A DNA stretch of 64,000 nucleotides from Mauremys mutica (lineage: Eukaryota; Chordata; Testudines; Geoemydidae), in assembly GCF_020497125.1 (NCBI RefSeq), contig NC_059072.1, forward strand, positions 71,493,697-71,557,696, read 5' to 3'. A model generated the notes under the pieces. The model did not search any database. It worked only from the letters and a program-made list of their open reading frames with translations, and was not told the DNA's origin. The position numbers and the translations under genes are program-made. Of this stretch, positions 1-12,724 are shown one piece after another. How positions within the stretch are numbered: the first letter of the stretch is position 1; each line of letters opens with the position of its first letter.

Positions 1-1169
1 AACTATGGAGGGAGAGGTAATTTCTTGGGTAACAGTCAAAGCCCTTTATGATATTGGACTTTATCAGGAGAGACCTTGAATTAGCTTCTTAGAGAGGCAG
101 TACAGCATGCAGAGCACTGGTGTGACAGGCTAACAGTGACCTGAACAGCCAGGCTGCTGTATTTTGCACCAGCTGGAGCTTTCTGAGACGGTATGGTTTC
201 ATTCCTATACAGGAGTTTCAATAATCAAGCCTGGAGGCCATGAATGCATGGATCGCAATGGATAGGTCTGGGTTGGATAATTTGCCTCATAATCTCCTGG
301 CCAACTGCGGAGAGAGACATGTGGGTTTTCCTGCTATTGCTATTTGGGCATCCTAAACCACTGAGGAGCCCAATGCTGAACATCTTTTTAACAAGCTGAA
401 GGCACGTGGCACCTTTGATAGAAAAGGAAAGTTCTTAGAAGTGCTTTTGGTTTTCTAAGAAGCAACACTGCAGTTTTGCCTGGGTTCAGCTTTAGCCAGT
501 TACTCTTCATGCTGGTAATGGTCTTGGATAGGCATTAACAGAGTTGGGAAACAGTACTTTTTCTGTATGATGTAAAGATATAGCTGGGTGTTGCCCATGT
601 ACTGCTGGCACTGTCACCTGGGTCTCACTAGCTCTCCTAATATCTCCATATTGACAGGCCCAGATTAAGGTTCTGAGGGGCCTCAGGCTAATGGGAGGGA
701 AGGGCATAAGTATGAATTACATATCGCAAAAAAATTATGAAGTCATCAAACATTTATCTACATACATATTTACATATTATTTATTTATGTAAAATTAACA
801 AGTTTATTCTACTCTCACTACTCTCAATTCCTCAACCAGATACTTCTGAGTAAGAGGTAGCAAGAGGGATGCTACGCTGTCCTTCTCTTAGGCCTCCTTC
901 CTCCTAGGCAGTGGAGTGCTCATCTGTATGAAGATGAACACTGCAACATTCCCAATCATTTTAAAAACATTTTAAAAACCGTATTTATTTACATACAATA
1001 GTTTAGTTATATATTATAGACTTGTAGAAAGAGACCTTCTAAAAACGTTAAAATGTATTACTGGCACGTGAAACCTTAAATTAGAGTGAATAAATTAAGA
1101 CTCAGCATACCACTTCCAAAAGGCCTTATTAGCCTATGGGTTAACCCGGCCCTGCATATAGACATGGTA
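1..1169. other. Non-coding DNA, no feature recognised
   Basis: No coding exon, RNA gene or repeat that I recognise. The part from about 719 to 1060 is strongly AT-rich, with runs of alternating A/T words. The only open frame is a short minus-strand one near 507-707 with no recognisable domain. Confidence 0.5.
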
Positions 1170-1765
1170 TAATGTGGGGATGAGGATTGAGCCTTGTGAT
1201 ACCTCTACAGCTGAGGGCTCTGGTGGTGGAGGAACAGTTCCCCTTAATAACTTTCTGGATTTGGTCTAAGAGGAAGAACCCGAACCATCTCAGGGCATTT
1301 CTGTTAATCTCTACAATAGTGGGGCCCAAACTTTTCCAGTCATGCCCCTCTCTTACCAGTAATGGAATCTGTCCACCCCTCCCCCATTACTGCACAGCCA
1401 AGGCTTCCTCAGCAGAGAAGCTTGGGTTGAAGGCGGAGCTGGGGGCATAACTGGGAATAGGGGAGACGCTGGGGCTAGATGCATAGCTGGCCTGGGGGTC
1501 TGAGAGGGAATGAGGGCAGAGCTGGACTGAGGGCGGGGCAGAGGGCAGAGAGGAGCTACAGCTGGGGTTGGAGCTGGTGTGGAGGCAAAATAGGGCTGGA
1601 TGGTGCTTCCTTCCCACCCACCCTGGCCCCAACACATGCCCACCTGAACATTCCTCTGCACCCCCATAGGGGGTGCACCCCACAATCTGGGTACCACTGT
1701 TCTACAGCTCTTGGAGACTGGATGGGAATATTTAGTGATCAGTGGTATCAAATGCTACAGACAGC
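1170..1765. repeat. Old interspersed repeat split by a hAT element
   Basis: The blocks at about 1170-1316 and 1700-1765 read as two parts of one old sauropsid repeat. The first contains 'gattgagccttgtgatacc' and the second 'tgatcagtggtatcaaa', words I associate with one repeat in that order. They are separated by the element at 1317-1699. The family is not assigned. The link between the halves is inference from recognition and from the target duplication around the insertion. Confidence 0.35.
1317..1699. mobile_element. Non-autonomous hAT-like DNA transposon
   Basis: The element begins 'tagtggggcccaaact' and ends with the approximate inverse, 'ctgggtaccactg'. It is flanked by 8-bp sequences ctctacaa (1309-1316) and ttctacag (1700-1707), which match at six of eight positions. 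That fits an old hAT target duplication. At 383 bp with no transposase frame it depends on proteins supplied elsewhere. The interior is rich in GGGG/CCCC words, which creates chance open frames on both strands that should not be read as genes. Confidence 0.6.
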
Positions 1766-4429
1766 TTGAGTGTCTTTCCCTTGTATATGGACAGCAGGAG
1801 AACAAGTGTTGTCTCAATAACATGCTCTTGACTGGGGAGTCTCAATACTGACATTTGAGAAGTGTTAGCGGGCATGACCTGTGATGTGTTTGTTTTGCGA
1901 ATGACTGACTATAAAACAATGTCACAAATCCAACACATTTCACAAGAACTAATTTAATTTGAAAAGACTGTAAAAAGGACCCCACTTGCCCCCAAACATT
2001 AGCACAGAGTTCCCATACCAGTCATCTGAACTGGCAACTCACTGCATGTTTCCACCATCAGGTTGTTACGTCTGACACATTTTACAGATTCTGAAATCTT
2101 CCTGCAAAGCAGCATTGGGTTTACAATTCTAGTCGGACACTACTGTAATTCCAGACCCCCTGTACTGTGATAGATTTACTTGAAATTCATACATTTCCTT
2201 ATTGTCAATAAGATTCCTTATTGGCAGAAGCTGCAACGGGGTAGCAATTGCTTTGCCAGCTCATTTTTTGTCTTGGATTGGTGCTGGGGCATTTTTTTGG
2301 ATGGCTTCATTTGCAGTTTGTGGTCCTTCAAGCAGGGAATAAATGACCATTTTCCAGCTTTGTGTTACCACAGTGTCCTCAGTTATGTGAGGACTCCTCT
2401 ATCCCATTTTGATCTGCCGCTACATTTTCTACTCTGTTTGCTGGTTCTTAAAAGATCAAAAGCCTTTTTTTTATGTTTAGAAAAGCACATTAATTACCCA
2501 GACAGGTTTGGTTTGCTGAAGGTTGTGTGTATTATCCATTTAGCTGGAGGTTTATCATGCTGTCATAATAATTCATCAAAGAGATCACAGTTTGCTGACA
2601 ACGCTGGTCAACTGATGTGACCCACAAAGACCACCTGTGGTGGACCTGATGAAACCGCCTGTAGCTCTTACTCCAGCATTTCTGGCATGCTTTATGTGCT
2701 ACTGCACCTCAGGCACATGTTATGTATCTTCCATCAGGCTTTCAAGAGACAAGCAGAGTGATTCAGAGAGTGCTGATAAACATAGAAGATATGACTCACA
2801 GCTGCCCATGTCACCTTTTCTTCTGAGGTTACCATGGCTGTAAACAAGCGAGAATAGCAATGGCCAGACAATCAATTTACAGAACACTGAAAAGGTCAAG
2901 ATATTATAGTATGCTGCATTGCACAGAATATACGAGGTACTAAAATTCTGATGCTTCATTCTTATGACAATAATTGCAGTGCAAAGTTAGAGTGGCACAA
3001 AATTCAAGTGTTGTGACAAGTACACAAAGCAAATCCATACCTGTTTCAATTACATGCTTACTGCACTACTTTTGTCTGGTGCTCTTTGGACCACTAATAT
3101 TCAGGTATTGTGTCTGAGCACAAGCAGCTTATTTGACCAGCAGTTCAGGCTGGAAATCTTAATATTTGTTTTGTTTCCCACAAGACTGACATTATTCTGG
3201 TTCTGAAATGTGGGGTAACCTTAATCAACCTGTTACCTCCTATAGTGGAGGAAGTATTCGCTTTTTTTCCCCTCTCCAGCCTCTTCTCCTTCCCTCTCTT
3301 CTGCTTTCCAATTTTCACTTCCATTCTTTCACATATTATTCCTCATTGTGGGAGAAAGAAGTTCTATTGGCTTGATTTTGACTAGCTGTTCCTTTTTAAC
3401 TGGGGCCAATCCCTCCTCTATGCCCAAATCATCAGCATGACTGCAACTTGGCCTGCCTCCATCATTTGGGTCTTTGGGACAGAATATTCCACTTTTTAAG
3501 CTCATGGCTCCAGTCAACTTTGAACAGGTGGGTTATGGGAGAGGACATGGACAGCATGGACTGTCTCTGGAGTTCCAGAATCTTCCACATTTCTTCTTTA
3601 TCTCCTCATAAATCAAACCATCCTGAAGGAAGTCTCACATATCCGAATGCTAGGGGTAATAGAATCTGCCCCTCAAGACAAAAGGTGCCCAGAGCTCTAC
3701 TCCATAATAGCATAGTTTAAAAAAAAAAAGATCAGGAGGAATTCAGGCCATCTTAGCCTGCAAGAGCTGATGGGGTTGGTTAAAGGAGATTAAATTCATG
3801 CCTGAGACTCCAGCTTCCATTATCACTGCATCTCTCCAGGAGACTTTCTGAGTTCGGCTTATTTGTATCTTCCAAGCAGACCTAGTCATCAGCATTTTTT
3901 CCCATTTTGCTACAAAAACTCTGCTATAAAAAAGTTACTAAGAGTGTTGTACAAGCTTGTTTCTAATGTTAACCTCCCAGCTTCACCAAATGGCACTTCA
4001 GAGTACTTTTGCTTTGTAATAATGAAAATGTAGTTGTGCTATAACAGTTTATAGGGTTATTTTAATCTAAAATACATTGGGTTTTGCTTCTCAGGTCTCT
4101 GCTTGTTTAAAAGTTTTTGTAAATGAAGCATAAGTGAACTAGAGAGCATTTTCTGTGAATCTGAGGTTGAAAGTGCAAGCCAGGGTCTGAATGAGCTCTC
4201 CCTTGCCATCTATTGACAAACTGGGAGAAAATATCTCAGAAGCAGACTGTATTTGCATAGATACACCTACTTTGCCTATGTGATCAGCAGACAGACCTGT
4301 TTTGCCCAAGTGATCAACCCTGGCTGTTCTGGGTTAAAATTCACTTTAGTCTTGAATGCAGGGGTAATGAAATTATTATTTCTTATTGTATCTAGAGGCC
4401 AGCAGAACTGTACTTAATATGCCCTAATT
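1766..4429. other. Non-coding DNA, no feature recognised
   Basis: Mostly unique-looking AT-rich sequence. A pyrimidine-rich tract lies at about 3257-3330. A 146-codon plus-strand open frame at 2180-2620 is rich in Phe, Leu and Cys, has no motif I recognise and lacks flanking splice signals, so I treat it as chance. Confidence 0.5.
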
Positions 4430-5315
4430 CAGAGGGCCATCCTAAACTGAACCTCACTTGCCAAGCAGGGGGTAGTGATGTCACTGCCAAGTGGCTACTA
4501 GAAGTAATAGGGGCAGGTGTTCATATGTAGTATGAGAACTCTATTTACTTATTACTAAGTATTGTTTGATTCTCTAGAGCTTAATAATAGAACTAGTAAG
4601 GCTCAAGTTGGAGTTCTTGTTTCTACTCAGTGATTACTAGAGCTGAGAACGCTGATGGGCAGTTTTAGGAGACTGAACCTTGGGCCTGGTGTGGTGGAAG
4701 ACAATGCAGAGGGTAAAGCAGCAACGAGGTTCCCCACTACGTAGTGAAATCAGTAAGAACTTATATTGTTAAAAACTGGCCTAAGTGGTGGAACCTCAGA
4801 GCACCAAGGGGCAGAGGCAGCAGCAGGGGTGTTGCTCAAAGTCCACCTCTCCTTCAGGAGTGGCAGGTGAACCCATGGGAATGCAATCCTGAATTCTGGG
4901 ACTTCACTGATCTTGGACAACTAACCAGCTGTGAGTGGGGTGCAGCAGAGGGAAAGGGGAATGGTAAGTTAAAAGGACATTTGTCCATCAGACTTTCACA
5001 CTGCAAGGTGGGAAACTGAGGCAAAGAACTACTGCTCAAGATAGTGTGAGGTAGATGTTTACTTATGGTTTGCATACTTCTGAATTGTTGTTGTGGTGTT
5101 TTCCCAAATTAATGTTGAGTTGCTTCTGCTCTTAATAAAAGTTTTCTTTTGTTACAGTGCTTGTGAGTGGGGAAGTATTGCCAAGTAGTGTTTAGTTTCC
5201 CTAGATTTTTGGATAGGGGCTAGAGCTGGTTCTGGTTTGTAAAGTTAGAAGGAACCCCTAGATATAGAACCTGGCCCTTTATGCTGCCTACACCACCTGG
5301 CAGAAAGATTACAAA
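4430..5315 (+). repeat. LTR-like retroelement fragment
   Basis: I recognise this block as a repeat common in turtle genomes with LTR character. It contains a polyadenylation signal AATAAA at 5134-5139, followed by a T-rich and then a G/T-rich stretch. The segment 'ggaacccctagatatagaac' leads to a terminus near 'agattaca' at about 5313. The left limit is uncertain. No gag or pol reading frame remains next to it, so it may be a solo LTR. Whether it derives from a Gypsy-type or retrovirus-like element cannot be settled by eye. Confidence 0.45.
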
Positions 5316-5359
5316 AGTAACAGCTCAAAATCAAAGAGGACTCCTCAGCAGCCAATTTG

Positions 5360-7085
5360 GATCCCCAGCTGGGTATCCCTTCACTTGAAGATAGCATATA
5401 GAACATCCAGGGTATGGGACTGAGAGAAACTGCAGCAATTGGGAAATGGAAGATCCTAGAAAGACTAAGGCTATAAAAAGAACTGAGCAAACTGGTAAAA
5501 AGCTGTGAATTTGAGTTAAGGGAGCTGAGAGTGGCCCTTTCCTCAGAGTCAGACTGGCATTACCAATATTATATCTGCAGCTGACACTCATTATTAAGGT
5601 TCCCTGACACTTCCAATTATAAGGCCCTGTTGTTTCAGTCATTTATAACTTTGCCAAACTTCAGACATTTGGGCAAGGGAAAATACATTGTTTTGCCCAT
5701 GTTGAAAAATTTTGGTGACCTTTTCTTTGAACAGATTCAGCTTCTATGTGCATTGGAGCAGGGACCTGAAATTTGGCAAAGGGTGGCCTTTGTGTCAGGA
5801 ATGTGTCTTTTTATTGTCTCTGTGAAAATTCACCCAAATTTGGCCTACTTACAAGCTTTTGAAAAATCACAGTTTGCGCATGCTCAGTAGAGATTTATTT
5901 GATTATTAGCAGCTCGAGCCACTTACAGCTCCTAGTACTGAGCAGACTGTACAGAGTAACTGAACATGCTTTCTCAATCCAGGGCTACAGGGGCAAAACT
6001 GGAGTTTCCCTGGAATGACCGCTCCTTGCGGGCGTGGGGTTGGGTAACCAGAAGTGAGATTCTAGGGAATCTATTGCTCATGTGCCCTCAGTGACCCCCA
6101 CTGCTGGCACCCAGGCAGCATGGAGAATGAAACTCTGATTCAAATACAGAGGGGACAAAAGCTGGACTAGGGGAAGAGAAAGGAGTAGCTTGGGACAAGG
6201 AGTCTTTTGTGAAACTGTGATTGGGATGAGAGACACTGAGGCTGGAAGTGGAGGCTGGAACTGGGAGCCAGGCAGAGAGGTTGAGCCTGGGAGCTGGTGG
6301 GCAGGGAGGCTGGAAGTTGTTGGGCAAGGAGATTAGAACTGTGGGGAGGCAAGAGAATAGGATAGGGACAAGTAGCCAGGGGTGGGGCATAGAGAGGACT
6401 GGGACAGGCAGGAGGAATGGGCAGAAGAGTCTATGCCCACTACAGAACACTCCCCTCCAGGGTGTAGAATGGAAACCAAGTTTCCAGAATCTCACCATTT
6501 CTCTGCTGTGAGCAAATGTTTGTGAAACCCATTGGCAAAGTATGTGCCTCATTCCCCTATAATGCTGGCCCATGCGGAAGATGACAACATATTCGTGCTA
6601 TCAGTTACTCCATTAGATCATACAGATCTAAATGTCCCCCAACACCAACTGATGAACCATGTAGATGTTAATATGGTGTCATGGTATGGATTTGGTTTTT
6701 CAGTTTGCATTTTCAAAAACCACACACACAGCTGTGTTAAAAACATTATTAAGGTTGCAAAGTCAAGCACTCAAAAGTTAGGAAAGGCCAGAATTAAGAT
6801 TGCTTTTGCAACCTTATTTGTGCCCCCTTGTGCATATGAATTGCGATACAGTCTTTAATTACACGATCACACTCTAGTTTTTCCACAGGGCCCTCCCTCA
6901 TTCAGTGCACAGGATGAAGGGCGCTCCCTTAACAAGCAGTTATTCAATATTTTGTTTTCTTCTCGTGTAGCCCGATGCCTCTTTTACTGTGAACTTTTCA
7001 AACCCTGCTCTGAATTCTTAATTCTGAAACCTCCTAAGTTTTCAGTGCTTGACTTCACAATCTTTATAATGTTCTTTTAACATAG
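5360..7085. repeat. Long old interspersed repeat, family unassigned
   Basis: This 1.7-kb block contains several stretches I associate with a dispersed sauropsid repeat. Examples are 'tttgcgcatgctcagtag' near 5875, the purine-rich imperfect repeats 'gaggctggaactgggagcc' at about 6240-6420, and 'taattacacgatcacactc' near 6857. No long conserved frame and no clear terminal repeats are visible. Short open frames inside it (5630-5890, 6088-6573, 6532-6858) have no domain features and are taken as chance. The boundaries are approximate. Confidence 0.45.
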
Positions 7086-7480
7086 GTTTGTGTGTGTATG
7101 TGTGTGTAATTATATGTAAATCAAGAACCCACATACTTGCTTCTGGTGAAGGTTGTCATCTTATGGATAGATGTTCTCATGCTTCAAGAAGAGAGTGCGT
7201 GTCTCCTGGGACCTTGTGGGGGAGATTCTGCAGAAGGATGAGTCCAGTAAAAGATAAAGAATGCCCTGTCTCTCCACTGGGGAATGTCACTAGACTGAGA
7301 GTATTGGCTTCAGTCTCCCAGAGAGCTTTCCAGCAAACCCCAGAGTTCCCCACTGACACTAAAGGGAGCAAAGCCTTCTGATCTAAAAGACCCAATGAAA
7401 CTCATACAAGGTGACTCAAAAACCTAGAGGTGGGCAGTGCACCCCCACCACCATGGCTTTATATAAACTAACAAAGTCAG
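7086..7480. other. Non-coding DNA with a short TG tract
   Basis: A degenerate (TG)n run lies at 7088-7110. Nothing else is recognised. Confidence 0.5.
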
Positions 7481-7483
7481 AAA

Positions 7484-8220
7484 ATGAAAACAGAAAATAG
7501 ATTAAAAGAAACAGCTTGGTTAAGCAACTCTACTGCAAATACCCAGCAGGAATGTGGGTGCTTTAGAGAAGGGCAGCATCAGGTCACCCTCTCTGCCCTG
7601 GATAAGGGTTTGCGCTCTAGCGTTTTCCTTGCAGTATGCCCAGGCCATATACAGGCTGGCAGCTCTCATGAGTGTCATGCACCCTGTGGTGTTGCGGTGC
7701 TGTGAAGCTCTTGCCCAGGGCCCAGCGAGAAGCTGCCCTCCACTCAGGAGCTGCTGCTGGAGACGTAGTTCTGGCTGGCACCCACTAGAGGCTGCTGTTC
7801 GTCGCCTGGGCAGATGGCTTTGGAGCACAGATCCCAGTGGCTGCCAACAGAGACTGCTTGTTCCAGGCTTGCAGCTTCCTCCAGGGCCTCAGCACCTTGC
7901 TGGGAGGAGGGAAGTAGCCACAGGGCCAAACCAGGAGCCAAGAGCACCAGCTCCAAACTGCAGGGAACAAAGTCAGAGGATGGGTCCCAGCCAGGGCGGG
8001 GGCAGAAGGGTTAGCGGGACCCCTGCAGGAAACCAGCACACTGCCACTGAGCTGCTCTCTTCTTCCCACTGCTGCTGGATTCCTGCCTGGGGCAGTACCT
8101 ACTTGGAGAAGGATGGAGCTCTGGGAATAGGGCCTGAGGACAGGCGGGGGAGCAGGGGAACACTGACCAGAGTTTAAGGTGTGAGTGAAGTGGAGGGCCC
8201 AGGATTCTGTCTTCCATCAT
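7484..8220. other. GC-richer block without recognisable gene
   Basis: Local GC content is visibly higher than on either side. It allows overlapping open frames on both strands, including the longest in the window, plus 7554-8177 (207 codons). The predicted product is rich in Arg, Pro, Gly, Ser, Cys and Trp. It shows no domain, signal peptide or repeated motif that I recognise, and antisense frames are open too, as expected from composition. A pyrimidine tract ending in 'ttttccttgcag' at about 7622-7633 resembles a splice acceptor but stands alone. Confidence 0.4.
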
Positions 8221-8324
8221 TCCAGAGACAGGCGCAGGAGGCCCCCTCAGTTTTTACATGTGCCCTTGGGGTCTGTGTCAGGCTGACTTTGCACACAGGG
8301 CAAGATGAAGACAGGAATTGTGGT

Positions 8325-8422
8325 GTTGTATAAATCTCATGAGTTATAAGATCGTCTGCTGATTTTTACTTATTTATTTGTCTGTCCCATGACTTTTGAT
8401 CGTGTGACATTGGCAATACTGG
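8325..8422. repeat. Small repeat of the 'ctcatga...ggcaatac' family
   Basis: This stretch contains 'aaatctcatgag' and, about 75 bases on, 'acattggcaatactgg'. The same word pair occurs near 37133-37175, and related words occur at 29795-29880. I read these as decayed copies of one short dispersed element, probably a MITE. Family and ends are uncertain. Confidence 0.3.
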
Positions 8423-8429
8423 CTGTTCA

Positions 8430-11400
8430 GAGTCTTGGGTTCCTTGTGTCAATGCCAGGGACTGGTGCTTGCAGAGGATAAGATGTGAGCTTGGGCTCTC
8501 CCCTCAGTTCCCCCTTTGTCTCTTCCAAATTTCAGAACTGTCTCTCCTCAGCCTTTTAATCCTCCTCCCCTTGTGGAAAAATCCCTGGCTTTTAATTCAT
8601 GCAGAGAGTTTCTCACGACCTTCCCCAACACCCACTGGTTATTTTCTGAAGATGTGGGTGCTAGCTGTTGTGATAGTTGGATTAAAACCAGTGCTCCAAA
8701 AAGAGGGCTTCAGCAATTGCTTTCATATTGGAGTCTTTCTTGGAAGCAGATCTGTATTGACATAAACTGTCCTGTTTGTGCAGTGAAGGGAGATATGCAA
8801 GGGTTACACATGGATGTGCAGGTGAATGTGCCATCCAGGGGAGTCCAATTCTTGCAAAAGGCTTTGTGTATTTAAAAGTAAAATATCCTGATGTGGAACT
8901 CTGCAGCCTTAATTAATTATTTTTACTTACACTCCTTTTCCTTTAATCAAGATTACAGTGCAGCTTTTGTTTTGGATATTTACATTTATTAGCAAATGTG
9001 GATTACTAGTGATAAGAGGTTACAACATTTTCCTAGTTGAGTACTACCTGTTTGTGCAGTTCTATACCATAAAATATACAGGATGTGCAACATGGCTAAG
9101 TTAACATTTATGGCAGAAACTTTTAGAATTTCCTAACTTTTTAAACCTTAACATTACATGAACACTGGCTGTTTGCTTTTAATATGCAATATACTGCTGG
9201 AAGCAGAAACAGAACACAACTTTTTGCCATTAGGTAATTCATGAGTCTTAAAAAGTAAATGTTGTTCAAGATGCGGAATTACCACGCATAGGGTACTAAT
9301 GCACATGACAAGTGATATTGAGCAATTCTTTATGACTGGTGGGAGACTCCTCTAGGAGTTGTGGACAAGGTCACGTGTCCTTTGGTGATGTAATTTCTAA
9401 GGAAATGAATGTACCTAGTCCACAGGGACCGATTTATTATTTTGTCATTGTATGCTTTTCTTTGTTTTGCCACTCCACTTACATGAATGCACATTAGCTA
9501 AGATAATTGATCTCATTTAAATACACAAGCCAAGATACTGGAATTTTAAACTAATGTGTTGCCCTTAATTATTGTAAATATATTTGAAATAAATTTACAT
9601 TTAAAGCACTCCATCCTTTGCATCAAATATATGCATTTATATCCCACAGGAAGAGAGTACAATGTAATTTGATATAATATTTTCCTATGCACAATTTTGC
9701 AAATCTGAGTTACAGCTATCTCAAGAGTACTTGCAAAAAACTTCCCTTCCTTTTCTTCTTCCATCTGGTAACTTTCCTTTATTAAGGATGAAAAGCCTTG
9801 AAAAGCAGAATATGTTAGATATTACGACCACCTTTCTTATTGCTAAGGTGCCTCTCCCCTTAGGATTTAAGCATCTCTTTATTATTCCCTGGTATTGTTA
9901 GTAATAGCATGTTGGTTACCTACAATAAATGGCAAAAATATTGAGTTAATGTAATGAAATAACTTCTAAATAAGATTAGAAGCAACTTTCCAACAAATAG
10001 TTAAAACCACTGCAGAGGCTCCTCACTAGTAAATAAATTGGCTTAGAAAACATTTGACAGACATCGTCTTTGACCTGGAGGGTTGCTTTCCAGTGCACTA
10101 TTGATGAAAACACTTTTCTTCAAGTGGTTACTATTTGTATTGCCTGGCAGTCTGAGACAGACAGACTCCCACAGCTGTATAACCTGTGAGGCGCAACGGT
10201 CAGAAACAAGAAGATATGCCTTACAGGGGAGAAGTGTAACCACACAACTTTTTTGGAAGCGGAGAGAGGCCATTACAAACAGAGGCCATTACAAACGGAC
10301 AGAAAGGAGTTGGTGTGGTGTGTGTGTTGCCACCTGTTCAAAACAAAACTCTGTAGGAACATATTGTAACAAAGTAGCCTAAGATAATTTACTAATCCTG
10401 TGTCTGGCTGCTTATAAAAAAGAAATGACCTGCTCCTTGAGTCTGAGCTTCCCAGCTGCTTGGATGATAATTATCTTTTCCTCTTTTCTTGGAGATGCAT
10501 CACATGAAGTTTTGTACCGTGCTTTATTATTAAGGATATTACTACTGTTGGCCTCTCTTCTGTCTTGCACCTTAGAGAGAGGCAGGCATAAGTGCCCTTC
10601 TACTTTCTATTGCACTTTGCAAACTACGAGCAAAAATCTATATTATTCTGTTTAGATGGCATAATTAGTATATTGCAATATACGGTGAGATTTGGATAAT
10701 TGGGCATCAGGGGAAACTGAATATCAACACCTGCCTTATGTTACATACTTGCCAATGGTCTTTTTTTTTTTTTATGTTTGTTTCCTAGCATTAAGGTCCT
10801 GAAGTATTGCTAGCTGTTGTTTCTCCCATATCTTACCATTTTCCTAAATGGAAATTGTTGGTTCAAGTGCCTGTAATTGTTTAGGAGAGGCAAACACCTC
10901 ACGATACAGATAGTTTTAAGGCCCCCCCCCCAAAATCTACTAAGTATCACCCTCTTTGCTAATTTCTCACCCCCCCCCGCCCCAATGTGCTAGTGGGTAC
11001 AATTATGACAGCAGCAGTGTTGATTTGCCCTCATAGTTGTAATAAATCCAGGTCTAGCTAGCTGGTGATGTTTAAGAGGGACGTTTTCTCAAAGACACAA
11101 ATGGGATTTGGGGGCCTTTTTTGCCTGTGGAAAATCTCTCCCTATGCCACCACTGGCTAAGTACTCCTCTTCCTCCTCTTATGCAGAGGGAGGTGAGAAT
11201 AAACCCACACCCCCAGTGTAGGAAATGGGGAGCCCTGGCATATTGACTTAGTGGCTCTTTCTCCCCAAGGGTTGGCTCTCCACCTGGAAATCTTTGCCTT
11301 TCCCCTTCCTGTCCACCCAGGCTTCCTTTCTCCCACTCTGTGGTTGGTCTCCCTGTCAGTACTGGGAGAAGGAGAGAGTGGGCACCTGAGGATCTTCTCG

Positions 11401-11529
11401 CCCTTTCCCCAACTAGGATGGGAGCAGGTATGATGCTGTCACCAGCAACAGAACAGATTTGGGCCATCTGAATACTAGGAGGCCAAACATTCCTAAGAGC
11501 TGAAATAATTCAGCAGCCCATCCCCACGC
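8430..11529. other. Non-coding DNA, mostly unique
   Basis: AT-rich sequence with no recognised gene. A perfect 16-bp tandem duplication lies at 10265-10296, and homopolymer tracts occur at about 10762 (T) and 10922 and 10970 (C). A minus-strand frame at 11072-11467 lies in low-complexity purine/pyrimidine sequence and is taken as chance. Confidence 0.5.
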
Positions 11530-11920
11530 ATAAGAATGGCCATACTGGATCAGACCAAAGATCCACCTAGCCCAGTATCCTGTCTTCTGACAGTGGCCAA
11601 TGCCAGGTGCCCCAGAGGGAATGAACAGAACAGGTAATCATCAAGTGATCCATCCTGTCGGCCATTTCCAGCTTCTGGCAAACAGAGGCCAGGGACACCA
11701 TCTCTGCCCATCCTGGCTAATAGCCATTGATGGACCTATCCTCCATGAACTTATCTAGTTCTTTTTTGAACTCTGTTATAGTTTTGGCCTTCACAACATC
11801 CTCTGGCAAGGAGTTCCACAGGTTGACTGTGTGTTGTTTGGAAAAAATATTTCCTTTTGTTTGTTTTAAAGCTGCTGCCTATTAATTTCATTTGGTGACC
11901 CCTAGTTCGTGTGTTATGAA
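11530..11920 (-). mobile_element. CR1 LINE 3' end with ORF2 C-terminus
   Basis: The plus strand begins 'ataagaatggccatactgg', the complement of a typical turtle CR1 3' end. Reading the minus strand, the last codons of ORF2 are still open, with the motifs VNLWNSLPEDVV and EFKKELDKFMEDRSINGY directly before a stop codon at 11717-11719. The 3' untranslated part then runs to 11530. CR1 ORF2 encodes an endonuclease and reverse transcriptase; this copy is strongly 5'-truncated and cannot move by itself. Confidence 0.9.
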
Positions 11921-12497
11921 ATACAGCAATATTTGGCTTTCTTCTGCAATATATTTACAAGGACTGCATGGTACTACTTGCTATGGGTGAAAGCTGCCCC
12001 TCCTATGGGCTAGACTTGAACAACCATGGAGCTGCCCCAGGGAAGTGGGGAAGCTAAATTGATTTGAGTGGGATCATACATGGGTAGTCTGAAACAGGCC
12101 AATGTGGCAGTGTCCAAGGGGGTGGAGGACACTGGTAGGTCAGAGGGGGTGAGGGTGGTAGCCTAATGAGTTGCTTAACTAACTATGTCTATTCACTGGC
12201 CACAATCCTTGTGTGCATCTGCGGGTTGCATTTGTTGCTACAGTTTGCTTTGTTGTCTGGCTTCAGATCGGGGCCAGGATTCCATCTTCTAAACCACTGT
12301 GTAGGTCTTGCAGGTAAAGCTCATCTGCTCAGGCTTGGCCTTGCTTGTGTTATTTTGATATAGGTGTAATTAAAACCAGAGATGCTGGTTACCTTTCAGG
12401 CGTACTTCTTTTCTTAGCCCCAAAATTGCAGGTGCAGGGACTGTTTTTTCTAGAATATAGTTCATACCTTTCCCCTCCCTTTTTGTCCATCTTTTGT
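11921..12497. other. Non-coding DNA, no feature recognised
   Basis: Nothing recognised apart from short chance open frames. Confidence 0.45.
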
Positions 12498-12597
12498 GTT
12501 TAGATTGCAACTGTCTGGGACTGCACGTGTGTCCAGTGCTTAGTGCAAATGAGCCCTGATCTTTGTTGGGGCCATTGGGTACTACTGGAATACAAAT
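12498..12597 (+). repeat. Old amniote LINE/SINE tail
   Basis: The order 'tagattgcaactgtctggga', 'agtgcttagtgcaaatg', 'gccctgatctttgttgggg' and 'tactggaatacaaat' matches a dispersed amniote repeat tail recognisable by 'tgtaagctctttgg...gggactgtct'. Further copies in this window lie at 15318, 15795, 18892, 33330 and 59086. The exact family (L2, CR1-related or MIR-related) is not settled. Confidence 0.5.
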
Positions 12598-12724
12598 CAT
12601 TCATAATGCATAGGGCCTCTCATAGAAACATGCAAGGTCGCTACAGGAAACTTCTAGTTAACCTCCCCCCCCCACATCAGCTGGAAACGATCTTAGAAAA
12701 GCTGAGATTTTTTTCTCAGACACT

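Noticed and set aside
1353..1751. Proline-rich minus-strand frames
   Set aside because: They are contained in or cross the hAT element at 1317-1699.
2180..2620. 146-codon open frame
   Set aside because: No domain, no splice context, and amino-acid make-up typical of translated pyrimidine-rich non-coding DNA.
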